DNA of 64,000 bases, taken from the NCBI GenBank assembly GCA_900315945.1, contig ONAZ01000003.1, positions 124,514 to 188,513 on the forward strand, read 5' to 3'. Shown piece by piece: positions 44,502 through 54,569 of this stretch. Position 1 is the stretch's first letter. Every line of letters begins with the position of its first letter. The stretch is from an uncultured Lachnospiraceae bacterium (GTDB taxonomy: Bacteria; Bacillota; Clostridia; Lachnospirales; Lachnospiraceae). Under the pieces are notes generated by a model. It saw only the letters and a list, made by a program, of their open reading frames with translations, was not told the DNA's origin and did not search any database. The position numbers and the translations under genes are program-made.

Positions 44502-45743
44502 TTAATTATCACCAGATATACTTAAGCCTGCTAAATATCCTGTTGAAAAAGCAAGCTGAAGATTAAATCCTCCAGTAAAAGCATCAATATCAATTACTTC
44601 ACCTGCAAAATAAAGCCCCTTATACTTCTTAGATTCCATTGTAGATGGATTAATCTCAGATACATCCACGCCGCCTTGTGTAATAATAGCTTCATTAAAC
44701 CCTCTAAGATTAGTTATTGTAAATGGAAATCCTTTAAGTAACTCCACTAATTGTTCTCTCATTTCCTTAGTAAATTCATTAAGTTTAAGATGCTTATCAA
44801 TCTTTAATATATCAATAAAACAATCAACCATCTTAGCAGGAAGCAGACTAGATAATAAATATTTTAATTCCCTATTCTTGTTGCAATCAATATCTCTAAT
44901 TATTCTTTCTTTCAGTTTTTTCTTATCAAGAGCAGGTTTTAAATCAATCATAGCCTGAAGATGTAATCCCTGTTCAAGCAATCTTCCAACTTTACTGCTT
45001 GCACTAAGAACTAAAGGACCACTTACACCAAAATGTGTAAATAACATTTCTCCAAAATCATTATAGATACACTTATTATCATTATAAATGGATAGATTAA
45101 CATTTCTAAGAGATAATCCCTGCATATCCCTTATATAATCTTCCTTTGTTACTAATGGCACAAGAGCAGGTCTAATCTTAGTTACTTTAATACCAAGTTC
45201 TTTAGCAAATCTATATCCGTCTCCTGTAGAACCAGTTGTTTGGTAAGAATATCCACCTGTTGCTACTATAACATTATCTGATTTATCAACAGAATTATCA
45301 GAGAGTTTCACTCCAATCACTTTGTTGTTTTTAACAAGAATCTTATTTACTTTCTTATTAAGAACAATTCTAACGCCCTTTTTCTTAATATATCTTTCAA
45401 GAGTCTTAATAATGTCAGAGGATTTATCACTTCTTGGAAATGCTCTATTACCCCGTTCAACCTTAATAGGACAGCCATTTTCTTCAAAAAATTTAATCAC
45501 ATCATCATTAGTGTAACTATATAATGCTGAATACAAGAACTTATCATTTGAAACTATATTATCAAAATAGTCACTAATATCGCAAGCATTGGTAAGATTA
45601 CATCTACCTTTACCGGTAATATATATCTTCTTACCAACCTTTTCATTACCATCATAAATTGTAACATCGTTGTTATATAAAATAGCAGCGACAGCCGCCA
45701 TAAGGCCAGCCGCGCCACCACCTATTATAATTACTTTATTCAT
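44502..45743 (-). CDS. HI0933-like NAD(P)/FAD-dependent oxidoreductase
   Basis: The 413-residue flavoprotein begins with a dinucleotide-binding motif, VIIGGGAAGLMAAVAAILY, and has GKGRCNLTNACDIS, VIVATGGYSYQTTGSTGDGYRFA and a C-terminal GLYFAGEVIDIDAFTGGFNLQLAFSTG. The HI0933/BaiN family is widespread but of uncertain activity. It is followed, after 47 bp, by cmk, and in other Clostridia it shares this neighbourhood. Its start lies 2 bp after oadA. Confidence 0.9.
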   Translation of the reverse strand: MNKVIIIGGGAAGLMAAVAAILYNNDVTIYDGNEKVGKKIYITGKGRCNLTNACDISDYFDNIVSNDKFLYSALYSYTNDDVIKFFEENGCPIKVERGNRAFPRSDKSSDIIKTLERYIKKKGVRIVLNKKVNKILVKNNKVIGVKLSDNSVDKSDNVIVATGGYSYQTTGSTGDGYRFAKELGIKVTKIRPALVPLVTKEDYIRDMQGLSLRNVNLSIYNDNKCIYNDFGEMLFTHFGVSGPLVLSASSKVGRLLEQGLHLQAMIDLKPALDKKKLKERIIRDIDCNKNRELKYLLSSLLPAKMVDCFIDILKIDKHLKLNEFTKEMREQLVELLKGFPFTITNLRGFNEAIITQGGVDVSEINPSTMESKKYKGLYFAGEVIDIDAFTGGFNLQLAFSTGYLAGLSISGDN

Positions 45744-45745
45744 AT

Positions 45746-47149
45746 CTAAACCGGATAAGCATTATTCTCTGAATCAGCAATTGATAAATCAATCTTATCT
45801 CTTTGCGCTTCTCTATATTTGAAGAAATCAAGAGCAACTTGAGGGAACAATGCATAGCTTAATACATCCTCATCCTGCCACTTATATTCTTTCATTTCCT
45901 CTTCAATTTCATGTAGTTGAGGTTTTAAAAGATCAGCCGGTCTGCATGTAATGGCATTTTTCTTGTCTTCTCCAAGAACTTTATCTACAACTTCTTCGTT
46001 AAATGGCTTAACTGTCTGACCATATTTACCTAGAAGAATATCCTTTGTCTCTTTAGTAGCAACCTTGTATCTCTCTCCCATTAGTACATTAAAAACCGCC
46101 TGCGTTCCTACAATCTGTGAAGAAGGAGTTACAAGTGGTGGCTCACCCAAGTCTTTACGTACTCTAGGAACTTCAGCAAGCACTTCTTCGAATTTATCCT
46201 CTTTACCCTGTTCTGTAAGCTGGCTAAGAAGATTAGATAACATACCACCAGGAACCTGATATCTAAGAGTATTTATATTAACGCCTAGAACCTTAGGGTT
46301 AAGAAGTCCATCTTTAAGACACTGCTCTCTATAAGGCCTAAAATAATCAGCAATCTCTGCTAATTTGTCCTGATCAAGACCCGTATCAAACTCAGTACCC
46401 TTAAATGCTTCAACCATAACTTCTGTTGCCGGCTGCGATGTACCAAGAGCAAGAGGGCTCATAGCTGTATCTATAATGTCACAGCCTGCCTCAACAGCCT
46501 TCATATATGTCATAGAAGCTACACCAGAAGTATAATGAGTATGTAAATCAATAGGAATATCTGTAGCAGACTTAAGAGCTTTAATAAGCTCTTCTGCTTT
46601 CTTAGGCACAAGAAGACCTGCCATATCTTTAATACACAAAGAATCTGCGCCCATATCTTCTATGCGCTTTGCCATATCCATCCAATAATCAAGTGTATAT
46701 GCATCTCCAAGAGTATAAGACAATGCAACCTGCGCATGGCCTTTCTCTTTATTACATGCATCTACTGCAGTCTGCAGGTTTCTAACATCATTAAGGCAAT
46801 CAAATATTCTAATTATATCAATACCATTAGCAATTGATTTCTGAACAAAATATTCCACAACATCATCAGCATATGGCTTATAACCTAGGATATTCTGACC
46901 ACGAAACAGCATCTGAAGCTTTGTATTCTTAAATCCATCGCGAAGCTTACGTAGTCTATCCCATGGATCTTCCTTAAGGAATCTTAGGGATGCATCAAAT
47001 GTGGCTCCACCCCAGCATTCAACAGCATGATATCCAACTTTATCCATCTTATCAACAATAGGAAGCATCTCTTCAGTAGGCATTCTTGTTGCAATAAGGG
47101 ATTGGTGTGCATCACGAAGAATTGTTTCAGTTATTTTTAAAGGTTTCAT
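45746..47149 (-). CDS. oadA: Oxaloacetate decarboxylase/pyruvate carboxylase carboxyltransferase subunit (alpha, no biotin domain)
   Basis: The 467-residue protein has the HMGL-like TIM barrel with ILRDAHQSLIATRM at the start, metal-binding GIDIIRIFDCLND and the conserved PYC_OADA domain after about residue 290. It transfers a carboxyl group between oxaloacetate or pyruvate and biotin. It lacks the C-terminal biotinyl domain of longer OadA; a separate carrier gene is two genes upstream. It follows oadB by 20 bp. Confidence 0.92.
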   Translation of the reverse strand: MKPLKITETILRDAHQSLIATRMPTEEMLPIVDKMDKVGYHAVECWGGATFDASLRFLKEDPWDRLRKLRDGFKNTKLQMLFRGQNILGYKPYADDVVEYFVQKSIANGIDIIRIFDCLNDVRNLQTAVDACNKEKGHAQVALSYTLGDAYTLDYWMDMAKRIEDMGADSLCIKDMAGLLVPKKAEELIKALKSATDIPIDLHTHYTSGVASMTYMKAVEAGCDIIDTAMSPLALGTSQPATEVMVEAFKGTEFDTGLDQDKLAEIADYFRPYREQCLKDGLLNPKVLGVNINTLRYQVPGGMLSNLLSQLTEQGKEDKFEEVLAEVPRVRKDLGEPPLVTPSSQIVGTQAVFNVLMGERYKVATKETKDILLGKYGQTVKPFNEEVVDKVLGEDKKNAITCRPADLLKPQLHEIEEEMKEYKWQDEDVLSYALFPQVALDFFKYREAQRDKIDLSIADSENNAYPV

Positions 47150-47169
47150 ATTGTCCTCCTTAAGTCATA

Positions 47170-48318
47170 TTAAACGCCGAAAATGGCCATAAATACACCG
47201 GCAGCAACGGCAGTTCCAATTACACCAGCAACGTTAGGTCCCATTGCATGCATAAGAAGGAAATTAGTCGGATCTTCTTCTGCACCAACTTTCTGAGAAA
47301 CACGCGCTGCCATAGGCACTGCAGATACACCTGCTGAACCAATAAGCGGATTAATCTTACCCTTAGATATCTTGCATAACAATTTACCAAGGAGTACGCC
47401 TCCGGCAGTACCGCAAACGAAAGCTACAAGACCAAGTACAACAATCTTAATTGTTGAAATATTTAGGAATGCTTCTGCACTTGTAGATGCGCCTACAGAC
47501 GTACCAAGTAATATAACTACAATATACATAAGTCCATTAGAAGCAGTGTCAGTTAATTGTCTAACCACTCCACTTTCTCTAAACAAATTACCAAGCATAA
47601 GCATACCAACTAATGGTGCAGTTGTAGGAAGAATAAGACACACAATAATAGTTACAACTATTGGGAATAGTATTCTCTCTAATTTTGACACATCGCGAAG
47701 CTGTTCCATATGAATAGAACGTTCCTTCTTAGTAGTAAGAAGCTTCATAATTGGTGGCTGAATAATTGGTACAAGTGACATATAAGAATATGCTGCCACG
47801 GCAATAGGACCCATTAATGAACTCTGCCCTAATTTACCAGCCAAGAATATTGACGTAGGACCATCTGCACCACCAATAATTGATACAGCTGCAGCCGCTT
47901 CATCTGAAAAGCCAAGTAATATAGCCAATAGATAAGCCATAAAAATACCGATTTGTGCAGCAGCTCCAAGTAAAAAGCTTATTGGATTAGCAATAAGTGG
48001 TCCAAAATCAGTCATTGCACCTACTCCAAGGAAAATAAGTGATGGAAGTATTGACCATTCATCTAATGCATAGAAATAATATAGTAATCCACCAACGCCA
48101 TTACTAGTCTCTGCAGGAGCAGCAATAATACCTGGATATATATTAACTAGCAACATACCGAATGCAATTGGAATAAGAAGCAATGGTTCATAACCACGTC
48201 TTATAGCCAAATACAAGAACACACATGCAACTAGAATCATTATAAAATTGCCGACTGTTAGATTAAAAAATGCAGTCTGATGAATTAGATTAGATACTGT
48301 CTCTAAAATATCTGACAT
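47170..48318 (-). CDS. oadB: Sodium-translocating decarboxylase beta subunit
   Basis: The 382-residue membrane protein is the carboxybiotin decarboxylase that pumps Na+ out. Signatures are FGMLLVNIYPGI, LLGAAAQIGIFMAYLLA, IIGGADGPTSIFLAGKL (around residue 150, in the ion pathway) and GSAGVSAVPMAARVSQKVG near the end. About nine helices are present. It is co-transcribed with the biotin carrier and the alpha subunit. Confidence 0.95.
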   Translation of the reverse strand: MSDILETVSNLIHQTAFFNLTVGNFIMILVACVFLYLAIRRGYEPLLLIPIAFGMLLVNIYPGIIAAPAETSNGVGGLLYYFYALDEWSILPSLIFLGVGAMTDFGPLIANPISFLLGAAAQIGIFMAYLLAILLGFSDEAAAAVSIIGGADGPTSIFLAGKLGQSSLMGPIAVAAYSYMSLVPIIQPPIMKLLTTKKERSIHMEQLRDVSKLERILFPIVVTIIVCLILPTTAPLVGMLMLGNLFRESGVVRQLTDTASNGLMYIVVILLGTSVGASTSAEAFLNISTIKIVVLGLVAFVCGTAGGVLLGKLLCKISKGKINPLIGSAGVSAVPMAARVSQKVGAEEDPTNFLLMHAMGPNVAGVIGTAVAAGVFMAIFGV

Positions 48319-48341
48319 TAATAATTCCTCCCTAAAAGGTA

Positions 48342-48695
48342 TTACTCATTCATAGTTGCAAGAAGAGCATTTGCTTCAATTGACTGTCCTTCTTGAACTT
48401 CAATTGTAGCAATAACTCCATCTTGTGGTGCAACAACAGGTGTTTCCATCTTCATAACCTCTAAGATCATTACAGTTTCACCTGCTTTAACAGAATCACC
48501 TATATGTTTTTCTAGTTTGAACACTTTACCAGCAGCACCGGCTTCTATTCTAATACTTCCTTCACTTCCAATAGGCGCAGCTGCTTTCTTATCTTCTTTT
48601 TTCCTCGAAGAAGGCTTATTAGTTACACTTCCTCCTTTTTCTTCTACAGTTACATCATATGCTGTTCCATTAACAGTTATTGTATAATTCTTCAT
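48342..48695 (-). CDS. Biotin carrier protein of the decarboxylase
   Basis: The 117-residue protein has a short N-terminal segment (YTITVNGTAYDVTVEE), a Lys/Ala-rich linker and a biotinyl domain. The biotinylated Lys82 lies in EVMKMETPV. It shuttles carboxyl groups between the carboxyltransferase and OadB. It serves the operon in place of the biotin domain missing from OadA. Confidence 0.93.
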   Translation of the reverse strand: MKNYTITVNGTAYDVTVEEKGGSVTNKPSSRKKEDKKAAAPIGSEGSIRIEAGAAGKVFKLEKHIGDSVKAGETVMILEVMKMETPVVAPQDGVIATIEVQEGQSIEANALLATMNE

Positions 48696-48728
48696 CTAAA
48701 ATTCCTCCGACTTATGATATTTACAAAT

Positions 48729-49496
48729 CTATGACTTTCTTCTAATGCTTCTAACAACAAAATCATCAGTTGACTGATTAGTTGATGCCGCAATCGCTGC
48801 AGCAATAACAGCAATTAATTCCTTATCATCAACCTCAGATGTATCACTACTTGTCTCTTCACCATCTAATGTAGTAATCTCAATCTTGGTCTCTTCTTTC
48901 TTTTTCTTGTATTTTGCCTGAATATAATTAATTATATTAAATGCGTATATTACAACACACATAAGTACAAGCATTAAGAAAACAATCACTATACCTGTTA
49001 CAGTATTAAGACCAGCTTTAGACATCTTCTCGCCAAGTGTGTATACAACTTCCACATTAGCACCTGTCACTTCAAAGTCCTTCTTAGAAATAACATACAC
49101 AAGATGAACATCTCTATTAGCATACTTCACATTAAGAGTTGCTGTATAAGTCTTTCCTGCTGAATCAAATTCGAATTCTCCAAATTCTTTGAATTCACCA
49201 AGCTGCCCCTCTATTTCATGCCATTCTTTAATAACATCTTCATTCATCTTGGCTTTTTCTTCAGTAATCTGATTATTCTTCTTATAAGCTTCTATTGTAT
49301 TAATATATTCCTGAATCTGTGCATCACTTAGGTTTCTATATTTCTCCAACTCATGAGTAAAAGCCTTCATATCTTGCTCTGCAGACTGTGTCTTTCTAGT
49401 TAGGATTTCATTATCCTGCGAAGCACCACAGCCACATAAACCAAGAATAATAACGCACAAAGACATGAGACATATAGTTCTAACTATTTTCTTCAT
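48729..49496 (-). CDS. OadG-like lipoprotein, gamma-type subunit of the decarboxylase
   Basis: This 255-residue protein has a signal peptide with lipobox LCGC (residues 20-23) and an extracytoplasmic region of about 130 residues predicted to be helical then beta. A membrane helix (VTGIVIVFLMLVLMCVVIYAF, about 165-185) and a short cytoplasmic tail follow. The helix and tail resemble OadG, which anchors the complex. The added lipoprotein N-terminal domain (DUF3887-like) makes it much longer than classic OadG of about 80 residues. Confidence 0.75.
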   Translation of the reverse strand: MKKIVRTICLMSLCVIILGLCGCGASQDNEILTRKTQSAEQDMKAFTHELEKYRNLSDAQIQEYINTIEAYKKNNQITEEKAKMNEDVIKEWHEIEGQLGEFKEFGEFEFDSAGKTYTATLNVKYANRDVHLVYVISKKDFEVTGANVEVVYTLGEKMSKAGLNTVTGIVIVFLMLVLMCVVIYAFNIINYIQAKYKKKKEETKIEITTLDGEETSSDTSEVDDKELIAVIAAAIAASTNQSTDDFVVRSIRRKS

Positions 49497-49507
49497 ACGT
49501 GTCCTTT

Positions 49508-50881
49508 CTATTTGGCATTATGTTTCTTAATGTCATAATAACTATTCTTAGAATATAAAATTTCAAAACCATCTATTAGGTATTTTCTGGTATCAACCGG
49601 CTCTATTATCCTGTCAATATAGCCTCTCTTAGCACCATTTTCAACACCTGTATTAGTATTCTCATAAGTCTTGGCTAATTCATTAATATCATCGCCTTCA
49701 TTACATAGAATCTTTGCAGCTTTATTTTCATCCATAATAGCCATCTTGGCATCTGGATATGCAAAAACCATATCAGCGCCTAGAGACTTGGAATTCATAA
49801 ATATATAACCGCTTCCTAATACTTTGCCAACAATAAGATTAATCTTTGGAACAGTTGCACTTGTAAATGCAAATGCAAGCTTTGATAAAGCATTTCCCAT
49901 AGAAATCTCTGTATTAAAATCAGATTCGAATCCATCAATACTAGTTATTGTTAGAATTGGAATAGAAAATGCATCGCAATAATTAACGAAATCAGTGAGT
50001 TTTGTCGTACCTTCCAAATTAAGATATGACTTTCCATCTGTTTCTGAATTTGCAGCAACACCAATAGTTTGTCCAGCAAGCTTAATAAATCCACATACTA
50101 CATTAGTGATACCACATTTAACCTCAACAAATATATTGTCATCTGCAATTTCTTCAATAACTTCCTGTACATTATCAATACCATTATAAGAAATAGCTCT
50201 GTTGAAATCATCATCGCTTATATCATCAAAATTAGATTCAGCATTGTTATTAGGTACAATATCAATATAATTTCTAATAATAACAGGCATACTATCTTCT
50301 GTCGCAATAACATCCACGTTACCATTATCGAATTGATACTCTGCAGAAGATGTATCTACCTTATCAACAAAATTACCTTCAATTGTATCAGGAGAATTAA
50401 TAAACATCTTAGCATCATCAAGCATAACAACATAATCATTCATAGATGCAAGTACGCTAAGGCATCCACCACAATTGCCAACAACACCTAATACTTGAGG
50501 AATAACACCTGATGCAACAGATGCTTGTTTAATAATACCACCTATTGCTTCTATAGCATCCATTGATTCATACAAACGAACACCGTTAGAATTAATAAAT
50601 CCTATAACAGGAGCTCCTACTTTAAGCGCCATCTTATATAGATCACTAATCTTCTTAGCATGCATTTCACCAATAGAACCACCGAGCACACTAACATCCT
50701 GCGAATATACAAATACAAGTCTGTCATTAATAAGACCATGACCTGTTATTACTCCATCTGATTCCTTTTTAGGCTCTTTACCATTAAAATCAGTATTTTT
50801 TGCAGTAATTAGCTTTCCAAATTCCACGAAACTATGCTCATCTAACAAGTTCTCTATTATATTTCTAGCTTTGTTATCCAT
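49508..50881 (-). CDS. Carboxyl transferase domain protein, MmdA/PccB-like
   Basis: The 457-residue protein has the crotonase-like carboxyltransferase fold twice, with GGSIGEMHAKKISDLYKMA and VGNCGGCLSVLASMNDYVVM in the first half and GSGYIFMNSKSLGADMVFAYP in the second. It is shorter and more divergent than methylmalonyl-CoA decarboxylase alpha (about 510 residues), so its acyl-CoA substrate is uncertain. It is the first sodium-pump gene of the operon; having it together with OadA is notable. It follows scpB by 24 bp. Confidence 0.82.
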   Translation of the reverse strand: MDNKARNIIENLLDEHSFVEFGKLITAKNTDFNGKEPKKESDGVITGHGLINDRLVFVYSQDVSVLGGSIGEMHAKKISDLYKMALKVGAPVIGFINSNGVRLYESMDAIEAIGGIIKQASVASGVIPQVLGVVGNCGGCLSVLASMNDYVVMLDDAKMFINSPDTIEGNFVDKVDTSSAEYQFDNGNVDVIATEDSMPVIIRNYIDIVPNNNAESNFDDISDDDFNRAISYNGIDNVQEVIEEIADDNIFVEVKCGITNVVCGFIKLAGQTIGVAANSETDGKSYLNLEGTTKLTDFVNYCDAFSIPILTITSIDGFESDFNTEISMGNALSKLAFAFTSATVPKINLIVGKVLGSGYIFMNSKSLGADMVFAYPDAKMAIMDENKAAKILCNEGDDINELAKTYENTNTGVENGAKRGYIDRIIEPVDTRKYLIDGFEILYSKNSYYDIKKHNAK

Positions 50882-50905
50882 ATATTTCCTCCTAATTGCA
50901 GGTCT

Positions 50906-51475
50906 TTATATATTAAGCGCAACCTTCGCCTCTTCTTCAGCTTCCTGCTTAAACTCTTCAATCTGAACAGGATTAAGCTCTGGTAATTCTTCAATGGAAG
51001 ATACTCCAAATGAGCGAAGGAAATCTTCTGTTGTACCAAAAAGCATTGGTCTTCCTGGTGCATCAAGCCTTCCTAGCTCAGTTACTAGATTATACTCAAC
51101 AAGTTTATTAACAGAATGACCACATGATACTCCTCTTATCTTCTCTATTTCTGACTTTGTAACAGGTTGCTTATATGCAATTATAGACAAAGTCTCAAGA
51201 AGTACTTCTGTCAAAACGTATTTCTTAGGTTGTTTTGCAATTCTAATTAGATATTCATATATATCAGGAGATGTACACATCTGATATGAATCATCTAATT
51301 TCATTAGTCTTATGCCTCTATTCTCTTCTTCATAGCGCTTCATCATAGAATCAAGACATTTAATTACTTCTGATTTATCTACTTCAAGAGCTTTCGCTAT
51401 TTTACCAGGTTCTACAGAATCACCCATTGTAAATAGAATGCCCTCAATAATAGATTCCATAGTATTTATATCCAT
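50906..51475 (-). CDS. scpB: Segregation and condensation protein ScpB
   Basis: The 189-residue protein has two winged helices, with IEGILFTMGDSVEPGKIAKAL at the start and IAYKQPVTKSEIEKIRGVSC and LVTELGRLDAPGRPMLFGTT later. It forms the SMC-ScpAB condensin that compacts and segregates the chromosome. It lies 13 bp after scpA. Confidence 0.95.
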   Translation of the reverse strand: MDINTMESIIEGILFTMGDSVEPGKIAKALEVDKSEVIKCLDSMMKRYEEENRGIRLMKLDDSYQMCTSPDIYEYLIRIAKQPKKYVLTEVLLETLSIIAYKQPVTKSEIEKIRGVSCGHSVNKLVEYNLVTELGRLDAPGRPMLFGTTEDFLRSFGVSSIEELPELNPVQIEEFKQEAEEEAKVALNI

Positions 51476-51488
51476 TTAGTCTTATCTC

Positions 51489-52238
51489 CTATGCTACCAT
51501 CTTAGATTCAATCTTAATATCATCAAATGTATTCTCTTGAACAATATATATTTGTCCAGCCTTCATCATCTCTAGGATAACAAGAAATGTTACTATTGTA
51601 TCCATTTTGCTACGCTGGCCTTCCAGAAGTTGTCTGAAACTGAAATTACGATTGTTTCTAGCAAATTCTAGCATATAATTCATCTTATCATCAAGAGAAA
51701 CTTCTTCTTTCTCAATCTTACCAAACTTAGATCTTACTGGATCTACTCTATTCTCCTGCCTCTTAATTACTGAATTAAATATTGCATTGAGCTTGGTTAA
51801 TGTAATATCAGACATAAGTTCTTCTAAATCCACAGGTTCTTCATACTTAGACACTTCATCAGGTATAGTAGGAACCTTAAAATATACATTGTTAGCATCA
51901 ACCTGTCTATCTCTAAGTTCATAAGATATGCATTTGTACATCTTATATTCAAGAAGTTGCTTTACAAGCTCAGCTCTAGGATCCTCTTCTTCTTCATCTT
52001 CAGTCTCTTCTATTGGAAGAAGCATCTTAGATTTAATCTTAAGAAGAGTTGCAGCCATAACAAGGAATTCACTCATAACATCTAAGTTTGCTTCCTTCAT
52101 AGCTCTTATGTATTCCATATATTGAGCCGTTATCTCAACAATAGGAATATCGAATATATCCATCTTATTCTTATCAATAAGATGAAGTAGTAAGTCAAGA
52201 GGTCCTTCAAATTGTTGTAATTTAAAATTCAAATCCAT
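51489..52238 (-). CDS. scpA: Segregation and condensation protein ScpA
   Basis: The 249-residue kleisin has LQQFEGPLDLLLHLIDKNKMDIFDIPI at its SMC-binding N terminus and a C-terminal winged helix with FLVILEMMKAGQIYIVQE. It bridges the SMC heads with ScpB. It is the first gene after the promoter at 52269-52296, so scpAB and the sodium-pump genes may share a transcript. Confidence 0.95.
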   Translation of the reverse strand: MDLNFKLQQFEGPLDLLLHLIDKNKMDIFDIPIVEITAQYMEYIRAMKEANLDVMSEFLVMAATLLKIKSKMLLPIEETEDEEEEDPRAELVKQLLEYKMYKCISYELRDRQVDANNVYFKVPTIPDEVSKYEEPVDLEELMSDITLTKLNAIFNSVIKRQENRVDPVRSKFGKIEKEEVSLDDKMNYMLEFARNNRNFSFRQLLEGQRSKMDTIVTFLVILEMMKAGQIYIVQENTFDDIKIESKMVA

Positions 52239-52268
52239 AATTTATTCTCCTAAAAATCCACCTTGATA

Positions 52269-52296
52269 ATTATAACAAATTATAGTGTTATTTCAA
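52269..52296 (-). promoter_or_regulatory. Probable promoter of the scpA operon
   Basis: TTGAAA (52296-52291) and a perfect TATAAT (52274-52269), with 16 bases between, lie about 31 bases before the scpA start. The 201-bp gap to pnp holds only this promoter and the pnp terminator. Confidence 0.7.
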
Positions 52297-52364
52297 GAGA
52301 AAAATACAACATTTAGTGGTTTGGTATAATTTTTTATTAAATATATAGTATTTTTTCGTTTTTA

Positions 52365-52406
52365 CACATAAAAACACACCGCTGATATATTATCTTAGCG
52401 GTGTGT
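52365..52406 (-). terminator. Terminator of pnp
   Basis: ACACACCGCT (52374-52383) pairs perfectly with AGCGGTGTGT (52397-52406) and is followed on the minus strand by a T-rich run. A smaller hairpin, TCTCGC/GCGAGA, lies between it and the pnp stop. Confidence 0.85.
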
Positions 52407-52439
52407 ATGTTTTCTCGCCCCGCGAGATAATTAGATAAT

Positions 52440-54521
52440 TTATTCAGCATCCTTCATGCTAAAGCTAATTCTACCCATCTTATCTTTGCCTAAGCATTTA
52501 ACTTTAACATGGTCGCCAAGTGTAAGAACATCTTCTACACGATTAATTCTTTCTTTTGCAATCTTAGAGATATGTACCATTCCTTCTTTACCTGGTGCAA
52601 ACTCAATGAATGCTCCAAAGTCCTTAATTGATACAACCTTACCTTCGAAAAGTTGTCCTTCTTCGAAATCAGTTGTAATTGTCTCAATCATCTTCTTTGC
52701 TTCATCCATCTTAGCCTGATCAGTTCCACAGATTGATACATTTCCTTCATCAGTAATATCAATCTTCACACCAGTACGTTCGATAATCTCGTTAATTGTC
52801 TTACCACGCTGTCCTACAACATCACCAATCTTTTCAGGATCAATTGTAATCTGAATAATCTTAGGAGCATATTCGTTAACACTAGCTCTAGGCTCAGAAA
52901 TAGCCTTGCTCATACATGTATCCATAATGAAGAATCTAGCTTCTCTAGTTCTTCTAATTGCTTCTTCAACGATAGGACGAGTAAGTCCATGAATCTTAAT
53001 ATCCATCTGAATAGCTGTAATACCATCCTTTGTACCAGTAACCTTAAAGTCCATATCTCCGAAGAAGTCTTCCAGACCCTGAATATCAGTAAGTACAAGA
53101 TAATCATCATCTGAATCTCCTGTTACAAGACCACAAGAAATACCAGCAACCATCTTCTTAATAGGTACACCAGCAGCCATAAGTGACATACAAGATGCAC
53201 AAGTTGAAGCCATTGATGTAGAACCATTTGATTCAAATGTCTCTGACACAGCACGAATTGCATATGGGAATTCTTCTGTTGATGGAAGAACAGGAATAAG
53301 AGCTCTCTCAGCTAATGCTCCATGTCCAATCTCACGTCTTCCTGGTCCACGACTTGGCTTAGTCTCACCAACTGAATATGAAGGGAAGTTATAATGATGC
53401 ATATATCTCTTCTCAACAACATTTCCATCAAGACCATCTATTCTCTGAACTTCAGAAAGAGGTGCAAGTGTTACAATATCGCAAATCTGCGTTTGTCCAC
53501 GAGTAAACATAGCACTACCATGAACTCTAGGAATAAGGTCAACTTCTGCAGAAAGAGGACGAATCTGATCTATTGCACGACCATCTGGGCGTTTATGATC
53601 TTTAAGAATCATCTTACGAACTGTCTTCTTCTGGTATTGATAAATTGCCTCTCCAAGAACTTCAAGCCACTCTTCATTCTCAGCAAATGCTTCTTCAAGC
53701 TTCTCAGTAATGTTCTTGATGTTTTCTTCTCTTACCTGCTTCTCATCAGTAAATACTGCTTCTTCCATTTCTTCTGGAGGTACAATCTCCTTGATTTTAT
53801 TAAACATTTCTTCTGGAATAGCACAGCTTGTATAAGAATGCTTTGCTTTACCAACTTCTTCAACCATCTTGTTGATAAATTCAATAATTGTCTGGTTAAC
53901 ATCATGAGCCTTATAAATAGCCTCAATCATTTTATCATCCTGAATTTCATTAGCACCAGCTTCAATCATAATTACTTTCTCAGAAGTAGATGCTACTGTA
54001 AGCTTAAGGTCACCATTAGCCCACTGTTCCTGAGATGGATTAATAACAAATTCACCGTCAATCATACCAACCTGTGTCATGGCACAAGGTCCATCAAATG
54101 GAATATCTGAAATAGATGTTGCAATTGTAGTACCAAGCATTGCAACAAGTTCAGGTCTGCATTCTGGATCAACAGAAAGTACTAGGTTGTTAAGTGTTAC
54201 ATCATTACGATAATCCTTTGGGAATAATGGTCTCATAGGTCTGTCAATAACACGAGCTGTAAGAACAGAATTCTCTGAAGCCTTACCCTCTCTTTTATTA
54301 AATCCACCAGGGATTTTTCCTACTGAGTATTGTTTTTCCTCAAATTCTACGCTTAAAGGGAAGAAATCAATCCCTTCTCTAGGCTTATCAGATGCTGTAG
54401 CAGTTGAAAGAACTGTTGTATCTCCATACTGAATAAAGGCAGCACCATTAGCCTGCTTTGCTACTCTGTCGATATCAACACGAAGTGTTCTACCGGCAAG
54501 TTCCATTGTGTAAGTTTTCAT
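52440..54521 (-). CDS. pnp: Polyribonucleotide nucleotidyltransferase (PNPase)
   Basis: The 693-residue enzyme has two RNase PH domains, seen at FIQYGDTTVLSTATASDKP and at VHGSAMFTRGQTQICDIVTL. A KH domain (IGDVVGQRGKTINEII) and an S1 domain (GKVVSIKDFGAFIEFAPGKEG) follow. It degrades RNA 3'-5' by phosphorolysis. It is downstream of rpsO, the conserved arrangement, with a leader hairpin between. All domains are intact. Confidence 0.97.
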   Translation of the reverse strand: MKTYTMELAGRTLRVDIDRVAKQANGAAFIQYGDTTVLSTATASDKPREGIDFFPLSVEFEEKQYSVGKIPGGFNKREGKASENSVLTARVIDRPMRPLFPKDYRNDVTLNNLVLSVDPECRPELVAMLGTTIATSISDIPFDGPCAMTQVGMIDGEFVINPSQEQWANGDLKLTVASTSEKVIMIEAGANEIQDDKMIEAIYKAHDVNQTIIEFINKMVEEVGKAKHSYTSCAIPEEMFNKIKEIVPPEEMEEAVFTDEKQVREENIKNITEKLEEAFAENEEWLEVLGEAIYQYQKKTVRKMILKDHKRPDGRAIDQIRPLSAEVDLIPRVHGSAMFTRGQTQICDIVTLAPLSEVQRIDGLDGNVVEKRYMHHYNFPSYSVGETKPSRGPGRREIGHGALAERALIPVLPSTEEFPYAIRAVSETFESNGSTSMASTCASCMSLMAAGVPIKKMVAGISCGLVTGDSDDDYLVLTDIQGLEDFFGDMDFKVTGTKDGITAIQMDIKIHGLTRPIVEEAIRRTREARFFIMDTCMSKAISEPRASVNEYAPKIIQITIDPEKIGDVVGQRGKTINEIIERTGVKIDITDEGNVSICGTDQAKMDEAKKMIETITTDFEEGQLFEGKVVSIKDFGAFIEFAPGKEGMVHISKIAKERINRVEDVLTLGDHVKVKCLGKDKMGRISFSMKDAE

Positions 54522-54569
54522 TTAAGTATTCCTCCTTGTTTGTATATATATTCGCAAGGAGTCGAAACT

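Noticed and set aside
53394-54110. 238-codon open frame on the plus strand inside pnp
   Set aside because: It lies wholly antisense to an intact PNPase gene, has Asn/Phe/Leu/Cys-rich composition typical of shadow frames, and has no ribosome site.
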